From contig CAVXPD010000008.1 in the NCBI GenBank assembly GCA_963763575.1, positions 1-64,000 on the forward strand: 64,000 nt of DNA, in the 5' to 3' direction. The notes under the pieces were generated by a model. It was not told the origin of the DNA, did not search any database, and was given only the letters and a program-made list of their open reading frames with translations. The DNA is from Bog-473 sp963763575 (GTDB taxonomy: Bacteria > Actinomycetota > Acidimicrobiia > Acidimicrobiales > RAAP-2). Of the stretch, positions 62,920 to 64,000 are shown piece after piece (within the stretch, counting starts at the first letter, position 1; each line of letters starts with the position of its first letter). A program made the position numbers and the translations under genes.

Positions 62920-64000
62920 TCAAACCTGAATGGCGAACAGCTTCCAGGACCCAGGCACACCTTTGAGTTCGTGCTCGCCACGCTCCATGAACTCGATCCC
63001 CGAGCCGACTACCAGATCCTTCACCGTCCCCGAGACCAGGACATCTCCGGGACCGGCCAACGCTGCTACCCGGGCGGCGATATGGACCGCCAGTCCGCCA
63101 AGATCATCGTCTCGAACCTCGCACTCGCCGGTGTGCAGTCCCACCCGTAGTCGCACTCCGAGCTTCTCGGTGGCTTCGGAGATCGCCTGAGCGCAGCGAA
63201 TGGCCCGAGCCGGGCCGTCAAAGGAGGCAACAAAGCCGTCGCCAGTGGTGTTGATCTCTCTCCCGCGAAAGCGCTTGAGTTGCTCGCGCACCGTCTGGTC
63301 GTGGGCGTCGAGGATCCCGTGCCACCGCTGGTCGCCGACCGATGCCGCCAGTGCGGTGGAACCGACGATATCTGTGAAGAGCACGGTGGTCAGGATGCGT
63401 TCGATTTCTACGACGGGACGGTCCCCCGTGAGGAACTCGGCGACCTCGGTCGCCACTGTCGGGATCGTTCCCGAGTCCCCGCCCGGAAGCTCGATCAAGG
63501 TCGCCCCCTTGATGTGATCGGCAATGTAACGACCATGTGCGATTGGAACGAAGCCGTTCTCAGTCGCATGAAGCACCAGGGTTGGGGCCTGGATCAGCGG
63601 CAATGCATGGCGCACATCGAAACGCCGCAGCATGTAGTCGTACTGGGCCGCCGCACCCCGAGGTGTAGCCGAGGAGCGTTCTAGCTTCGCGACGAGACGC
63701 ATGTGCTCCGGGTCGTCGGCCAGGCTAGGGGCGATCAGCCGAGCAAGGTCTCGGGTCCCCCAAGCCGACGCGATCAGCTCCTCCAGGGCATCGACCGCTT
63801 CCGACGGCACGCCGATCGAGTAGTCATCGGCCTCCAAGTATCGAGCCGACGTGTTGAGGAGGATCAGTGCCTCCACCGTTTCTGGGTGCATGGCCGCATA
63901 GAGGATCGCGATCGGCCCGGCCTCGAGCGTCGCGAGGATGGCTGTCCGTGTCGAGCTGGCCGCGTCGAGCACAGCCGCGATGTCCTCGGTCCACTCCTCC
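62920..64000 (-). CDS. Alpha/beta-hydrolase fused to a class III adenylate/guanylate cyclase (5' end outside window)
   Basis: The frame is open to the edge of the window, so the N-terminus is missing. The visible N-terminal part is the second half of an alpha/beta hydrolase ('EAGPIAILYAAMHPETVEAL', 'HALPLIQAPTLVLHATENGF'). The C-terminal 170 residues form a cyclase domain: 'VLFTDIVGSTALAA' (first metal Asp), 'INTTGDGFVASF' (second metal Asp) and 'RVGLHTGECEV'. Such fusions are common in actinobacteria and mycobacteria. It could make cAMP in answer to a ligand bound by the hydrolase fold; the substrate-determining residues were not assigned. It is convergent with the MerR gene. Confidence 0.9.
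   Translation of the reverse strand, partial: EEWTEDIAAVLDAASSTRTAILATLEAGPIAILYAAMHPETVEALILLNTSARYLEADDYSIGVPSEAVDALEELIASAWGTRDLARLIAPSLADDPEHMRLVAKLERSSATPRGAAAQYDYMLRRFDVRHALPLIQAPTLVLHATENGFVPIAHGRYIADHIKGATLIELPGGDSGTIPTVATEVAEFLTGDRPVVEIERILTTVLFTDIVGSTALAASVGDQRWHGILDAHDQTVREQLKRFRGREINTTGDGFVASFDGPARAIRCAQAISEATEKLGVRLRVGLHTGECEVRDDDLGGLAVHIAARVAALAGPGDVLVSGTVKDLVVGSGIEFMERGEHELKGVPGSWKLFAIQV

Overview
The window is GC-rich DNA from an actinobacterium, judged by strong G/C third-position bias, many GTG and some TTG starts, and the protein families (LAL and LuxR regulators, TetR pairs, HdeD/DUF308, DUF2252, DUF6457, DUF6510). A soil or water member near the Acidimicrobiia is my guess, not something the sequence proves. 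No rRNA and no complete tRNA were seen.

The left two thirds (1-43373) looks like an array of integrase-less, att-bounded segments. Six times, at 5989, 12039, 29227, 34608, 37970 and 43330, the same 3' part of a tRNA-Ile(GAT) gene appears on the + strand, from the anticodon loop through the T-arm to the acceptor strand. Each copy is preceded by related arm DNA rich in GTCCCAAC/TTGGGAC motifs and, in most copies, a long imperfect hairpin. This is what right-hand att sites of elements integrated in a tRNA gene look like. They cut the DNA into segments S1 (before 6029), S2 (6030-12082), S3 (12083-29270), S4 (29271-34651), S5 (34652-38013) and S6 (38014-43373). No integrase gene is present in any of them.

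S1 and S2 are near-identical tandem copies of one catabolic cassette: HSL-type esterase, substrate-binding lipoprotein-type uptake protein, SDR remnant, cytochrome P450, limonene-epoxide-hydrolase-like protein and a TetR regulator with a double operator. S2 is intact while S1 carries several frameshifts. S3 is a molybdenum island: a 6-phosphogluconate dehydrogenase and an SDR/TetR pair, then DUF6510, flavin reductase and a sulfite-oxidase-fold molybdoenzyme, a shattered FdhF-type oxidoreductase, an HTH-TOBE regulator, a ModB-ModC fusion with ModA, and moaC-moaD-moaA-moaE-mogA. Its moeA is cut off by the right att module. S4 holds an IS21 element and a polytopic membrane protein. S5 holds an MmgE/PrpD protein and a PEBP protein. 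S6 holds a secreted beta-helix repeat protein and a second IS21 element lying between exact 164-bp direct repeats.

After the array come a decayed hypothetical gene and a second, oppositely oriented tRNA-like att candidate (about 44.8 kb). From there on the DNA looks like ordinary chromosome: a LAL regulator, a LuxR regulator, a BON protein, AI-2E-type and KimA-like transporters, two HdeD-like membrane proteins, a UPF0104 flippase-like protein, a lipid kinase, TetR, DUF2252, PPOX proteins, an IS110 transposase, a MerR regulator with a classical 19-bp-spacer promoter, and an alpha/beta-hydrolase-adenylate-cyclase fusion that runs off the right edge.
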